From Thalassotalea fonticola (lineage in GTDB: Bacteria > Pseudomonadota > Gammaproteobacteria > Enterobacterales > Alteromonadaceae), in contig NZ_CP136600.1 in the NCBI RefSeq assembly GCF_032911225.1, forward strand, positions 2,914,001 through 2,978,000: a DNA stretch of 64,000 bases, in the 5' to 3' direction. The notes below the pieces were generated by a model. The model saw only the letters and a list, made by a program, of their open reading frames with translations, had not been told where the DNA came from and searched no databases. Shown piece after piece: positions 40,672 to 50,536 of this stretch (its first letter is position 1; each line of letters starts with the position of its first letter). The position numbers and the translations under genes were made by a program.

Positions 40672-40985
40672 CATCATTCTCCTAAACATAACTGTGTAAG
40701 TGTTAGCGACGATTTTCCAACAGCTCAATATAGCAACCCCCGCCGATAAGCTATTACTTGCAGTAATACTTCGCTCTAGTTAATAAGCTTAAGTAAGGAA
40801 GTTAATCTAAACCTTGCCCAATGATTACCATTTGGTTAACAAACAAAAAAAATCTAATTTTTGTTGTGTTATTAGCTATGCTGATACAAAGATAATTAAA
40901 ACAGCAATTCGGTAATTTTATAGATATGTTCTACACTCTTTATTAGTGTGATTAATATTCAATAAAAATAATTAGTTAGGTGTCA
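40672..40985. other. Divergent promoter region with candidate response-regulator site
   Basis: 314 bases between the acidic-protein gene and the DUF5916-type gene. Contains the TTACCA-TT-TGGTTA dyad listed below; the rest is AT-rich, with no clear -35/-10 pair identified. Confidence 0.5.
40825..40839. promoter_or_regulatory. Palindrome shared with the two-component operon
   Basis: TTACCATTTGGTTAA is almost identical, in reverse orientation, to the perfect palindrome TTACCAAATGGTAA at 45493-45506 before the response-regulator gene. It sits 147-161 bases before the plus-strand gene and 154-168 before the minus-strand gene. Confidence 0.45.
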
Positions 40986-43241
40986 ATGAAAGCCTTCTCC
41001 AAGATACTTTTAAGTTTACTCTTTACGCTAATTATTTGCGGACAAGTTTATGCAGAAAATATTGAAGTAGATGGTGAGTTGGAAGAGTCTATTTGGCAGA
41101 ATGCTACTGTAATTGAAGGCTTTAAAATAACCCATCCGTTATCTTTAGCCACACCTCCTAATCAAACCCAAGTGCTAGTAGCTTCTGATGAAATGGGAAT
41201 TTACATTGGTTTTATTAATTATCAGCAAGACAACGAAAGCATAGTTTCAAACTCATTAAATGATGCTGATATTAACACCGATTATAACGAAGTGATCATT
41301 GATTTTGACGCCCAGGGCATCAGAGCCTATGGTTTTAAGGTGAGTCGAACCGGCGCAATTCAAGACTCTATTTGGAGTGATGAGAATCGTGAATCAACTG
41401 ACTGGAACGGTGAGTGGCAACACGGTGTTGAAATTGAAGATGATGAAGGGTTTTGGTCTACTGAAATATTCATCCCCTGGTCAATTGCTGCCATGGTATC
41501 CACCGATAAGAGCAGCAGAATTGTTAATTTATATTTTTCTCGTTTTCATCAGGGGAAAAATATGCGCTTTTCATTCCCTGCGATTGAGCGCACGCAGAAA
41601 ACCTTTGTTGGCAATTTTCAGTCGCAACAATTAGTGTTCAAAGAATCTTCAAAATTAGACTTTTTCCCATATGTCGCCTACAACCGAGACTTAGAACATC
41701 ATAAAGACGACGAACGTTTTGGCGCTGACTTATTTTGGAAAATATCTTCATCACAACAATTAAACTTCACTTTGAATCCAGATTTTGGCCAAGTAGAATC
41801 AGATGAACTTGTGGTTAATTTCAGTGAAGTGGAAACGTTTTTCAGTGAAAAGCGGCCTTTCTTTCGAGAAAACCATGATGTATTCGATATGCAGGGCCCC
41901 GAAAACTTAATTCTGGTTCATACTCCCCGCATTGGCGGTGAAGCTGATGACGAGGACATAACGTCAACGGATATCGACGGTGCAGGTCGATATACTTATA
42001 TAGGTAAAAGGTTCGATATTGGCCTGTTTTCAGCATTTGAAGAAGATACTAACTTTGCCGATGGCCGAGAATATTTTGCCGCTCGAATTCAGTATAAAAA
42101 AGATGATTTTCGCCTTGGCTTACTGCAAACCCACACTGAACGTCCAGTATTCGATCGACAATCTGATGTCACGGCGTTTGATTTTCAGTGGGAAGTAATA
42201 GATGAACTCCAACTTTCAGGCCAATTTATTAGCACCAACATTGAACAAAACCTGATTGAGGAGACTAGCCTCACTGATTATGATGACGATGGCTGGTGGC
42301 TGGGTATTGAATGGGAACCAAGCGAGCAGACCAGCCATGAACTTGCAATTATTGACTATGGCCGCTTTTTAGATCTTTCTGACTTTGGTTTTGTCGAGCG
42401 AGTCAATCGCCAAAAGCTACAATATGAAGGAAGTTATGAGTGGACACAGCTAAGTAATAACCTTAGAGATATCGAGTGGGAATGGCTTTATCAATATAAT
42501 GAAAACGAACAAGATGACGATTTACCGAGCGAAGTTGAAACTGAATTAATTGTAAACTTTAATGAATCTGATGCTATTGAACTAGAGCTGGAATATCGTG
42601 AAGAAGGCATTCATGACACCATTACTAGAGGTAATAATCCAGTATTAGCACCTGAATTTTATAAGGCCGGGATCAAATATATCTCCGAGCAAAATAATTT
42701 TTTCACCTATGAAATAAGTTATGCAACAGGTGAAGATTACCTTGCCGGAGATTTTTACGAAATCGAGTTTATTCCAATTTTTCAAATCAATGATAATGCC
42801 GATTTATCATTTGAATTTGAATGGATAGACAATGACAGCTGGCTTATATGGGATGAAGAAAACGTACTGGAAGAATTCAAGCGAGAAGAATTGTCTATTG
42901 CGTTAAATATCAATGCCGTATTTTCTGAGCGTCATGAATTAAGATTGAAAATTGAGTCCGTTGCTCTTGAGGCGGTAGCCATTAATGAGTATGAAGCTGA
43001 ATTTGACGGGGCATTAACCTTGGGCGATGAGCCACCGGATAGTTTCAGTTTAAGTGAATTTGCCGCGCAAGTTCGCTATCGCTATGAAATTAGCGCATTG
43101 TCCGAACTGTACATTGTTTATTCTCGTGCGGGTGAATTTGAGCAGGAGCGTATCGGCTTTCAAGGATTCGAATTGATGAATAAAAGTATTAATAGAGTAG
43201 ATGATGAGAATTTTTTAGTAAAAATTAAATTGCATTTATAA
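40986..43241 (+). CDS. DUF5916-type outer-membrane protein with CBM9-like N-terminus
   Basis: 751 residues. A signal peptide (MKAFSKILLSLLFTLIICGQVYA) precedes a carbohydrate-binding-module-9-like domain at about 22-215 (ENIEVDGELEESIWQNA, FDAQGIRAYGFKVSRTG) and then a long beta-barrel-like region (DFGQVESDELVVNFSEVETFFSEKRPFF... DVF), the DUF5916 hallmark. The ATG at 40986 follows AGGTG; a GTG lies two codons upstream. It is probably outer-membrane located; ligand unknown. A two-component system is convergent with it and shares a regulatory motif. Confidence 0.82.
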   Translation: MKAFSKILLSLLFTLIICGQVYAENIEVDGELEESIWQNATVIEGFKITHPLSLATPPNQTQVLVASDEMGIYIGFINYQQDNESIVSNSLNDADINTDYNEVIIDFDAQGIRAYGFKVSRTGAIQDSIWSDENRESTDWNGEWQHGVEIEDDEGFWSTEIFIPWSIAAMVSTDKSSRIVNLYFSRFHQGKNMRFSFPAIERTQKTFVGNFQSQQLVFKESSKLDFFPYVAYNRDLEHHKDDERFGADLFWKISSSQQLNFTLNPDFGQVESDELVVNFSEVETFFSEKRPFFRENHDVFDMQGPENLILVHTPRIGGEADDEDITSTDIDGAGRYTYIGKRFDIGLFSAFEEDTNFADGREYFAARIQYKKDDFRLGLLQTHTERPVFDRQSDVTAFDFQWEVIDELQLSGQFISTNIEQNLIEETSLTDYDDDGWWLGIEWEPSEQTSHELAIIDYGRFLDLSDFGFVERVNRQKLQYEGSYEWTQLSNNLRDIEWEWLYQYNENEQDDDLPSEVETELIVNFNESDAIELELEYREEGIHDTITRGNNPVLAPEFYKAGIKYISEQNNFFTYEISYATGEDYLAGDFYEIEFIPIFQINDNADLSFEFEWIDNDSWLIWDEENVLEEFKREELSIALNINAVFSERHELRLKIESVALEAVAINEYEAEFDGALTLGDEPPDSFSLSEFAAQVRYRYEISALSELYIVYSRAGEFEQERIGFQGFELMNKSINRVDDENFLVKIKLHL

Positions 43242-43337
43242 TGTAATCGATAATGTTCAATGCTCTTTATACCTATAATAGGCTTATAAAACTCAATTTT
43301 GGTACAAGTATTGTAGCTCATTTTATTACGAGCTTAT

Positions 43338-44732
43338 TTAAATTGGGTTCGCTTGCAATAGAACCCTAAAACAACTACCTTGCCCTCGAATGCTTTCCAC
43401 TTCAATTTTACCACCATGAGTTTTTACCACCGCCCTGGCAAAACTTAAGCCCAGTCCACAACCTCTTTGTAATCGAGATTGATCGCAACGGTAAAATCGT
43501 TCAAATATTTTACCTTGTTCCTCTTCAGGAATTCCAATACCACTGTCTTTCACTAAAAGGTTTATATGGCTGCCACCATTGCTCAGTTCTACATTTATTT
43601 GACCATTTTTGTCTGTATATTTAATCGCATTGTCCAATAAATTAGCGAGCATTCTTTGCAGCTTTTCTTCATCACCCGTCACATAACAACTTTCGATTAT
43701 ATTCATCTTTATGGTGATCAATTTTTCTTCGGCTAGCGGTTGGAATAAATCACAAGCATCATTGATAAGCTTACTAAAATTTACCGCTGTCATGTTGATT
43801 GTGGCAGCCCCAGCTTCCATTTCAGCTAAATCCAGTGTGGCATTAATCATGTGAATTAAACGGTCACACTCTTCGATGATATCGGCTGAGGCATCTTTAT
43901 GCTCCTCAATGGTACTAAGTTGCGACAGTGATGTTTCAGCAATCACTCGTATTCTGGCCAAAGGACTACGTAAATCATGAGCAACATTGTCGGTTAGAGC
44001 TTTCATTTCTTGTACCAGATCACTGATTCTATCGAGCATGGTATTAAAGGTATTGGCCAACTGTTGTATTTCATCGCCCCACATTTCACCAGATACTCTT
44101 TTATCAAGTTCATGTACATCAATATCGTTGGCAATACGGCTTATTTTATTAATTCCTGACACCGCTTTTTTTGACATTAAAAAGCCAACAAACAACGCCA
44201 TTGGCATGCCAATAAAAAACAATGCAACAATTAGCACCAAAAATAATTCATTAAGCTCTTCGTTCGCTTCTAACGATTCGCCAATATGCACTATATAGTC
44301 TTGGTTTATCACACCATACAAGGCGCGGATATCTTCATCAATGTCATCATCTTCATAAATATAAAGCACTGGCTTATCTGCAGCTTTTGCTTGCTCTAAT
44401 AGCTTGGGATCAGTTTTTAAAGACGGCCATTTACTCAAATTTGTACTAAATAAATTATTGCCTTGATAATCTAACATGCGAATAAATTCAGAATCTGACG
44501 CGCCTTCTTCCATCGCTTCTCTGGCTATTTCACTTTTTAAGCCAGCTAAACCTTCAACTTGGAGAATTTGCTGGAACTCTTCAATATCTTCAACCAAGTC
44601 CTCATCTAAGCGCGCACTTAAAATTGAATTAAATGCAACAAAAAATATCGCAAAGATCCCGCCAATGAGTAGAGCATACGCTAAGCTATACCATAGAGTT
44701 AATCGCGCTGACAGGGTCGAAAACTTAATCAT
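43338..44732 (-). CDS. Sensor histidine kinase
   Basis: 464 residues, inner membrane. Two membrane helices (about 12-34 and 160-185) flank an acidic periplasmic sensor (34-160, with EDDDIDEDIR). A HAMP linker follows, then a HisKA domain with phospho-acceptor H252 (NVAHDLRSPLARI) and the ATPase domain (N box LLDNAIKYT, G1 KDSGIGIPEEEQ, G2 GCGLGLSFARAV). The acidic sensor could bind metal ions or cationic peptides, which is only inference. It overlaps the response-regulator gene by 8 bases. Confidence 0.92.
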   Translation of the reverse strand: MIKFSTLSARLTLWYSLAYALLIGGIFAIFFVAFNSILSARLDEDLVEDIEEFQQILQVEGLAGLKSEIAREAMEEGASDSEFIRMLDYQGNNLFSTNLSKWPSLKTDPKLLEQAKAADKPVLYIYEDDDIDEDIRALYGVINQDYIVHIGESLEANEELNELFLVLIVALFFIGMPMALFVGFLMSKKAVSGINKISRIANDIDVHELDKRVSGEMWGDEIQQLANTFNTMLDRISDLVQEMKALTDNVAHDLRSPLARIRVIAETSLSQLSTIEEHKDASADIIEECDRLIHMINATLDLAEMEAGAATINMTAVNFSKLINDACDLFQPLAEEKLITIKMNIIESCYVTGDEEKLQRMLANLLDNAIKYTDKNGQINVELSNGGSHINLLVKDSGIGIPEEEQGKIFERFYRCDQSRLQRGCGLGLSFARAVVKTHGGKIEVESIRGQGSCFRVLLQANPI

Positions 44733-45405
44733 TATGATCCTTTAAAACATATCCTAAGCCTCGCACGGTATGAATTAATTGTTGTTCAAAGCCTTTATCA
44801 ATTTTATTTCGTAAGTTACTTATACGTGCTTCAACAATGTTGGTTTGTGGATCAAAGTTGTAATCCCAAACTCTCTCCATAATCATGATTTTTGACACTA
44901 CGTGATTAACATTGCGCATTAAATACTCCAGTAGCGCCAACTCTTTTGGCTGTAAATCAATTTTTTTGTCTTGACGGTGAGCAGTTCTGGCCAATAAATC
45001 GATAGTGAGTTCACCAACGGTTAGTGATGTTGATTGGGTATCATGATTTGAACGTCGTAAAAGTGCCTGAACTCTTGCTAATAATTCGGAAAAAGAAAAC
45101 GGTTTTGTCAGGTAATCATCAGCGCCATCTTGCAACCCCCGCACCTTGTCATCTAATGAACGTTTTGCACTTAGGATAATAATAGGCATTTCAATTTTAT
45201 TTTCACGTACCCTTTTAATTATTTCTAAGCCATTAAGGTTGGGTAACATGATGTCAAATATGCCTAAATCATAGCTGTTATTTTGCGCCAATTGCCAGCC
45301 TTTGCGGCCTTCCTCTGCATGCTCAACCACAAACCCAGCTTGCTTCATACCATTAATAACGAAGTTTGCTATGGTTAGGTCGTCTTCAATCAAAAGTATT
45401 TTCAT
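44725..45405 (-). CDS. OmpR/PhoB family response regulator
   Basis: 226 residues. Receiver domain with acidic pocket E7/D8/D9, phospho-acceptor D51 (FDIMLPNLNG) and the conserved lysine in DDYLTKPFSFSELL. A winged-helix DNA-binding domain occupies about 130-222 (LQPKELALLEYLMRN, TVRGLGYVL). It pairs with the sensor kinase downstream. A perfect TTACCA-AA-TGGTAA palindrome lies 88-101 bases upstream, consistent with autoregulation. Confidence 0.94.
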   Translation of the reverse strand: MKILLIEDDLTIANFVINGMKQAGFVVEHAEEGRKGWQLAQNNSYDLGIFDIMLPNLNGLEIIKRVRENKIEMPIIILSAKRSLDDKVRGLQDGADDYLTKPFSFSELLARVQALLRRSNHDTQSTSLTVGELTIDLLARTAHRQDKKIDLQPKELALLEYLMRNVNHVVSKIMIMERVWDYNFDPQTNIVEARISNLRNKIDKGFEQQLIHTVRGLGYVLKDHND

Positions 45406-45492
45406 GTTTGCGTATTGTTAACCGTGATTGACTGCATTCTATTTTTAAGCATAGCCTTTCTATGTTTATTTGTAATATTTTCAGCCGCTTCC

Positions 45493-45506
45493 TTACCAAA
45501 TGGTAA
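45493..45506. promoter_or_regulatory. Candidate autoregulatory site of the two-component operon
   Basis: TTACCAAATGGTAA: perfect 6-2-6 dyad. A near copy lies at 40825-40839 between the two envelope-protein genes, which makes a shared regulator likely. Confidence 0.45.
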
Positions 45507-45524
45507 TAAATAATTAAACGATCA

Positions 45525-45560
45525 ATAAAGCCAGTAACTTAAGTAAATTACTGGCTTTAT
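45525..45560 (-). terminator. Terminator after the amidohydrolase operon
   Basis: Perfect 13-bp stem ATAAAGCCAGTAA / TTACTGGCTTTAT (45525-45537, 45548-45560) with a 10-base loop, 24 bases after the stop codon of the second amidohydrolase gene. Confidence 0.7.
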
Positions 45561-45584
45561 AATCTTTATAAAATCGCTTAAAAA

Positions 45585-46865
45585 TTAAGGACGGGTATAC
45601 TGCTGTGGTTTTTCGTTATCAATTTTTAGGTAACGATCACGCAGTTTAGTTTGACGTGATTCAAGAGGTACTTCTTCACCATTGATAATCACATTTGTTG
45701 GTGCATGCATTACTTCCAGCGGATCGCCAGACCATATTACAACATCAGCTTGCATTCCTGCTTTTATACTACCCACCTGTTTGTCGATACCGTAAATTTT
45801 TGCCGGGGCTGTAGTTAGTGAAGCAAGGCCTGCTTGCCAAGGCAAACCGTTTGCTACAGCATTACCCGCATGTTGAGGAGCAAGGCGAATGTTATGAGTA
45901 TTCATCCCAATTGCGATATTTACACCGGCATCATTTAAACGTGCAGCGTTCGCTAAGGTAGCGCCGTTTTGCTCAAAGGTATAAGGTAAATTAGACTCAG
46001 GATTTAATATTACCGACATCCCGGCAGCAGCAATTTCATCAGCAACTCGCCAAGCCTCGCTAGCACCTACTAAAGTGACATTTAAACGCTTAAAATTATC
46101 CGTCATTTTGATGATACGACGAATATCACTGGCACGGTGGATTTGAACTAATAGTGGCATTTCCCCTTTAACTACTGGAATTAAAGCCTGAACATTCGCT
46201 TTACTTAAAGTACCATGCCATTCAGTTTGTGGAGTAAAATTAATACTTTGCGCATAAATTGCTTCGTTTAAGGCATTACGAAAATCTACCCATAAAGCCG
46301 CTCTGCTGCCACCACTGACATCTGCACCACTATTCGATAAATCGATAGACATAAACGCCCGTTTTTTCATCACCGGATCAGCATCATCGCCTAAAGTAAT
46401 TACAGCGCCACGACCTTTGTAGATTGAATCGGTATTGCCCACTGAAGTCGCCGCACTAGTAATACCTTCTATGCGTGAAATATTTATTAATGTGCTATCA
46501 GGGTTAACCGCTAGACTAGCATCTAAAGCGGCATGTAATTTGGACTTAGCAACGCTTGCATCGTTGGTGCCTGCCCAAGAAGAAACTTCAACTAAACCTA
46601 GAGAGGTAAATGCGCCAATAAAGCCTGGAGTAACCACTTTGCCTTTTGCATCAATAACACGATAACTGGCATCAGTAGACACCTCTTGCGAGATCACTTT
46701 ACTTATTTTGCCATCTTCAATTAGTACAGTGGCATTTTCAATCGCGCCTTGCTCAGTCATGGTATGAACAGTGCCACCAATAATAGCTATTTTTTCAGCT
46801 TGTGCACCCGCACTGAAAGTAAGTGCCGTGATTGTTGCTATTGCGGTTAACGTTAATTTGCTCAT
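45585..46865 (-). CDS. Exported amidohydrolase-like protein lacking metal ligands
   Basis: 426 residues. A signal peptide (MSKLTLTAIATITALTFSAGAQA) directs it to the periplasm. The fold is that of imidazolonepropionase-type amidohydrolases (AIIGGTVHTMTEQG...VVTPGFIG, GSIKAGMQADVVIWSGDPL). The HxH motif that should follow TPGFI is replaced by GAFTSLG, the third His is missing from VTLVGASEAW, and the late Asp is Asn in IGMNTHN. It is therefore probably non-catalytic. The start overlaps the end of the intact homologue upstream by 4 bases, so the two probably form a complex. Confidence 0.85.
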   Translation of the reverse strand: MSKLTLTAIATITALTFSAGAQAEKIAIIGGTVHTMTEQGAIENATVLIEDGKISKVISQEVSTDASYRVIDAKGKVVTPGFIGAFTSLGLVEVSSWAGTNDASVAKSKLHAALDASLAVNPDSTLINISRIEGITSAATSVGNTDSIYKGRGAVITLGDDADPVMKKRAFMSIDLSNSGADVSGGSRAALWVDFRNALNEAIYAQSINFTPQTEWHGTLSKANVQALIPVVKGEMPLLVQIHRASDIRRIIKMTDNFKRLNVTLVGASEAWRVADEIAAAGMSVILNPESNLPYTFEQNGATLANAARLNDAGVNIAIGMNTHNIRLAPQHAGNAVANGLPWQAGLASLTTAPAKIYGIDKQVGSIKAGMQADVVIWSGDPLEVMHAPTNVIINGEEVPLESRQTKLRDRYLKIDNEKPQQYTRP

Positions 46866-48280
46866 TTGCGATCTCCTTCAGCCACTTGTCCTAATTCATA
46901 ATCACTTACCGCCCATGTTTCTGGCTTGTTGCGATCAAATGCGACACCACCATCGATGAAGACCATTTCAGCTTGTGAGTAAGTTGAGAAAGGCTCAGCA
47001 CTCCATATTACAATATCAGCATTTTTGCCCATTTCAATTGAGCCGGTTTGATCAAAAATCCCTAATGATTTAGCCGGATTTGCTGTTAACCAAGTCCAAG
47101 CATCGGCTTTGCTAAAATTGATACCAGCACGTTGGCCATCAGATAAAGCTTTGGCGGCTTCTTGGTTCAACCGCTGGATACCTTGGTCACTATCTGAATG
47201 CACTATTGCACAAGCTTTAGCGTTAGCTACCATAGGTATGTTTTCACGAATGCCGTCATAGGCTTCCATTTTAAAGCCCCACCAATCGGCCCACATAGCA
47301 GAACAAACATTGTTTTCAGCTAATTTATCTGCAATTTTGTAAGCTTCAACGGCGTGTTGGAAAGAAGCAATTTGATAATTAAATTCTTTCATGACATCCA
47401 TCATGGAGCCCATATCATCAGCACGATAACAATGCATATGCACTAATATATCACCGCGTAGTACACCGGCCAAGGTGTCTAAATTCAAGTCACGTTTTGG
47501 CGCTTTGGCATCTTTGCCTGCATCATAGTCTTTCTTGTATTTATCCCATGAGCGCTGGTAGTTTTGCGCATCAGCCCAAGCTTGACGATAACCAGCAACA
47601 TTACCCATACGGGTCATTGGCCCACCTTTCTTACCATAAACACGTTTTGGATTTTCACCACACGCCATTTTCATACCGTATGGTGCATCTGGAAATTTCA
47701 TGTCTTGTATAACACGGTTCGGTAAGTTTTTAACGGTAACACCGCGGCCACCAATTAAATTACCTGAACCAGGTAAAATTTGCATTGCAGTGACACCGCC
47801 GGCTAATGCTCGGCGAAAGCCAGGGTCTTGCGGCCAAAGTGAATGTTCAGCCCAAACAGCTGCAGTCACTGGTTTAACCATCTCATTACCATCAGCATGA
47901 GAGCCGGTATCTGGAGTAGCATAGACCCCTAAATGACTATGAACGTCAATAATTCCAGGTGTTAGCCATTTACCTTTGCCATCAATAACGTTGGCATCAT
48001 CGGCCGGCGTTGGTAATTTATTGCCAACGGCTTTTATCTTACCGTTTTCCAATAGCACAGAAGTGTTTTCAATTAAGTTACCAAGTCCATCATAAACATT
48101 CACATTTTTAATCAGCGTTGGCACACTTGTTAATGCTTTATAAGTACTCGGGAATGGGTCTTTGTTTATTTCAACAAAGGGAGACTGAGCTGTTTTCGCC
48201 TTATCACCGCCACAACCAACTAAGGTAGCAGCCGCTACTAAGCTAAAACCTGTTAACAGGACTTTATTTAGTGTTTTCAT
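46862..48280 (-). CDS. Exported amidohydrolase, probable lipoprotein
   Basis: 472 residues from the ATG at 48280, which starts a lipoprotein signal (MKTLNKVLLTGFSLVAAATLVGC, lipobox LVGC). The metal ligands are intact: HSH in PGIIDVHSHLG, the next His in LVHMHCYRADD, the third in SFQHAVEAYK, and the Asp in AIVHSDSDQG. General role: hydrolysis of an amide or cyclic amide, perhaps a dipeptide, in the periplasm; substrate unknown. First gene of a two-gene operon with a degenerate paralogue. Confidence 0.87.
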   Translation of the reverse strand: MKTLNKVLLTGFSLVAAATLVGCGGDKAKTAQSPFVEINKDPFPSTYKALTSVPTLIKNVNVYDGLGNLIENTSVLLENGKIKAVGNKLPTPADDANVIDGKGKWLTPGIIDVHSHLGVYATPDTGSHADGNEMVKPVTAAVWAEHSLWPQDPGFRRALAGGVTAMQILPGSGNLIGGRGVTVKNLPNRVIQDMKFPDAPYGMKMACGENPKRVYGKKGGPMTRMGNVAGYRQAWADAQNYQRSWDKYKKDYDAGKDAKAPKRDLNLDTLAGVLRGDILVHMHCYRADDMGSMMDVMKEFNYQIASFQHAVEAYKIADKLAENNVCSAMWADWWGFKMEAYDGIRENIPMVANAKACAIVHSDSDQGIQRLNQEAAKALSDGQRAGINFSKADAWTWLTANPAKSLGIFDQTGSIEMGKNADIVIWSAEPFSTYSQAEMVFIDGGVAFDRNKPETWAVSDYELGQVAEGDRK

Positions 48281-48406
48281 AGCTTCACTTTTATTTTTAA
48301 TAATTTTATAAATAATCGCATTTACTCTAGCAGTGGATCCCATTAATGTCATGGTAACTTAACGTAAATATTTGTTTAACCAACTTAACTTACCTACTAA
48401 AAATTA

Positions 48407-48904
48407 TTACTTTTTAGCAGTATAAGTACCATCAAAGAGAGTTTTCCAAGAAACGCCAGCATTATTGCTTTGTTGCCAATGTTGTCTTACTTTATTGTTT
48501 TCTAATTTACTCCAAGTTATTTTTTGTAATAACTTTGTACCTTTGCTATCAACAATAACTCCTGTTAACACCATGGCATTATCAATAAACTCACCATTGA
48601 GCTGTAACAATAAACCACTATTATCAGTCCATGATTGGTGCCATCTTTGCTGCTGTTTGTCATAAATATTTAAACTTTTACCTTCATATCCCGATGGTGT
48701 TTTATATTCTTCCAAAATAACGCAGCCACCCAATATTTTGGTAATTTTGCTCTCACTCACCTGGTTATTTTCTGGGTTAGTGACCTGCCATTGCCCTAGC
48801 CAAAAATCAAATTGTTGATACTCACTACTCGCACAACTTTCTTTTGCTTGCAGGTTAAATGTGAATAGCAGCAGGCTAAATACGCTAATTATCAGTGATT
48901 TCAT
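48407..48904 (-). CDS. Secreted protein with FDFWLG motif, unknown function
   Basis: 165 residues from the ATG at 48904, chosen because it begins the signal peptide (MKSLIISVFSLLLFTFNLQA); an AGAAGAC site precedes it. The mature part is beta-rich with the repeated pattern FDFWLGQWQV, GGCVILEEY, and YEGKSLNIYDKQQQRWHQSWTD, seen in small lipocalin-like exported proteins of unknown role (DUF1579-like). Two cysteines (ESCAS, GGCVI). Divergent from ubiD. Confidence 0.65.
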   Translation of the reverse strand: MKSLIISVFSLLLFTFNLQAKESCASSEYQQFDFWLGQWQVTNPENNQVSESKITKILGGCVILEEYKTPSGYEGKSLNIYDKQQQRWHQSWTDNSGLLLQLNGEFIDNAMVLTGVIVDSKGTKLLQKITWSKLENNKVRQHWQQSNNAGVSWKTLFDGTYTAKK

Positions 48905-49013
48905 AAAGTCTTCTCTCATTTTTATAGTATTGAGCCTAAACTTGAATGGTAAATAATTCAAATTAATGATGCTTGCAGGTATAATACCGACAAACAAATA
49001 CTCGTATAAGATT

Positions 49014-50513
49014 ATGAAATATAAGGATCTACGCGATTTTATTGCTCAGTTAGAAAAAATTGGCCAGTTAAAACGTATTAAACAACCCATATCAACTAAT
49101 TTAGCTATGACTGAAATTAGCGATCGCACGTTGCGCGCAGAAGGTCCGGCTTTGCTATTTGAAAACGCAATCGGTTACGACATGCCGGTGCTTACTAATT
49201 TATTTGGTACGCCTGAACGTGTTGCATTAGCGATGGGACAAAAGGATGTTAGCGAACTTCGTGACGTTGGCAAGCTCTTGGCCATGTTAAAAGAGCCTGA
49301 GCCGCCAAAAGGCTTTAAAGATGCTTTTGATAAGTTGCCGGTATTTAAGCAAGTATTAAATATGCCAACTAAGCGTTTGAAAAAAGCGCACTGTCAGGAG
49401 GTGATCATATCTGGCGACGAAGTAGATTTAACCAAGTTACCAATCCAAACTTGCTGGCCAGGTGATGTTGCTCCTCTTATTACTTGGGGCTTAACAGTCA
49501 CACGAGGTCCTGAAAAAGAACGTCAGAATCTAGGAATTTACCGCCAGCAATTACTTGGTCCAAACAAAATTATCATGCGTTGGTTATCACATCGCGGCGG
49601 CGCGCTGGATTTTGAAGACTTTAAAAATAAATTTCCTGGTGAGAAGTACCCTGTTTCAGTCGCTCTTGGTGCCGATCCGGCAACAACATTAGGCGCCGTA
49701 ACCCCAGTGCCTGACTCTTTGTCTGAATATGCCTTTGCAGGCCTGCTCCGTGGCAGTAAGACCGAAGTCGTTAAAAGCATCAGTAACGATTTAGAAGTAC
49801 CTGCTACCGCAGAGATTATTCTTGAAGGTTATTTAGATCCAGATGAAATAGCTCCGGAAGGCCCTTATGGTGATCATACTGGTTATTATAATGAAGTTGA
49901 TAACTTTCCAGTAATGACGGTTACTCATATTACGCATCGTAAAGATCCAATTTACCACAGTACCTATACAGGCCGTCCGCCTGATGAACCAGCAATACTC
50001 GGTGTGGCCTTAAATGAAGTATTTGTGCCTATTATCCAAAAGCAATTCCCTGAAATTGTGGATTTTTATTTACCGCCTGAAGGTTGTTCTTATCGTATGG
50101 CAGTAGTCACCATGAAGAAACAATACCCTGGTCATGCAAAACGTGTGATGATGGGCGTTTGGTCGTTTTTACGACAGTTTATGTACACCAAGTTTGTTAT
50201 TGTTTGCGATGACGATGTAAATGCCCGTGATTGGAAAGATGTAATTTGGGCTATGACTACTCGAATGGATCCGGCTAGAGATACTGTATTAGTAGAGAAT
50301 ACCCCGATTGATTATTTAGATTTTGCTTCACCAGTTTCAGGCCTAGGTTCAAAAATGGGTATGGATGCCACCAATAAATGGCCTGGTGAAACAACCCGGG
50401 AATGGGGTGAACCAATCACTATGACCGATGAAATTAAACAGCATGTGGACGAAATTTGGGACGAATTAAACATTTTCGGACTAAACTTAGATCATAACGA
50501 ACCACAAAATTAA
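49014..50513 (+). CDS. ubiD: 4-hydroxy-3-polyprenylbenzoate decarboxylase UbiD
   Basis: 499 residues. prFMN-dependent decarboxylase of ubiquinone synthesis. The ATG at 49014 gives the standard [22 protein letters not shown] start. Family parts include [18 protein letters not shown], the prFMN-binding region with [19 protein letters not shown], and [11 protein letters not shown]. Needs a UbiX partner that is not in this window. Followed 23 bases later by fre, the E. coli order. Confidence 0.96.
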   Translation: MKYKDLRDFIAQLEKIGQLKRIKQPISTNLAMTEISDRTLRAEGPALLFENAIGYDMPVLTNLFGTPERVALAMGQKDVSELRDVGKLLAMLKEPEPPKGFKDAFDKLPVFKQVLNMPTKRLKKAHCQEVIISGDEVDLTKLPIQTCWPGDVAPLITWGLTVTRGPEKERQNLGIYRQQLLGPNKIIMRWLSHRGGALDFEDFKNKFPGEKYPVSVALGADPATTLGAVTPVPDSLSEYAFAGLLRGSKTEVVKSISNDLEVPATAEIILEGYLDPDEIAPEGPYGDHTGYYNEVDNFPVMTVTHITHRKDPIYHSTYTGRPPDEPAILGVALNEVFVPIIQKQFPEIVDFYLPPEGCSYRMAVVTMKKQYPGHAKRVMMGVWSFLRQFMYTKFVIVCDDDVNARDWKDVIWAMTTRMDPARDTVLVENTPIDYLDFASPVSGLGSKMGMDATNKWPGETTREWGEPITMTDEIKQHVDEIWDELNIFGLNLDHNEPQN

Positions 50514-50536
50514 TAGACCAACTTAAGAAATAAATA

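Noticed and set aside
48966..49013. Longer UbiD N-terminus starting at 48966
   Set aside because: The family starts at the MKYxDLRDF motif, and the extension overlaps the divergent promoter region.
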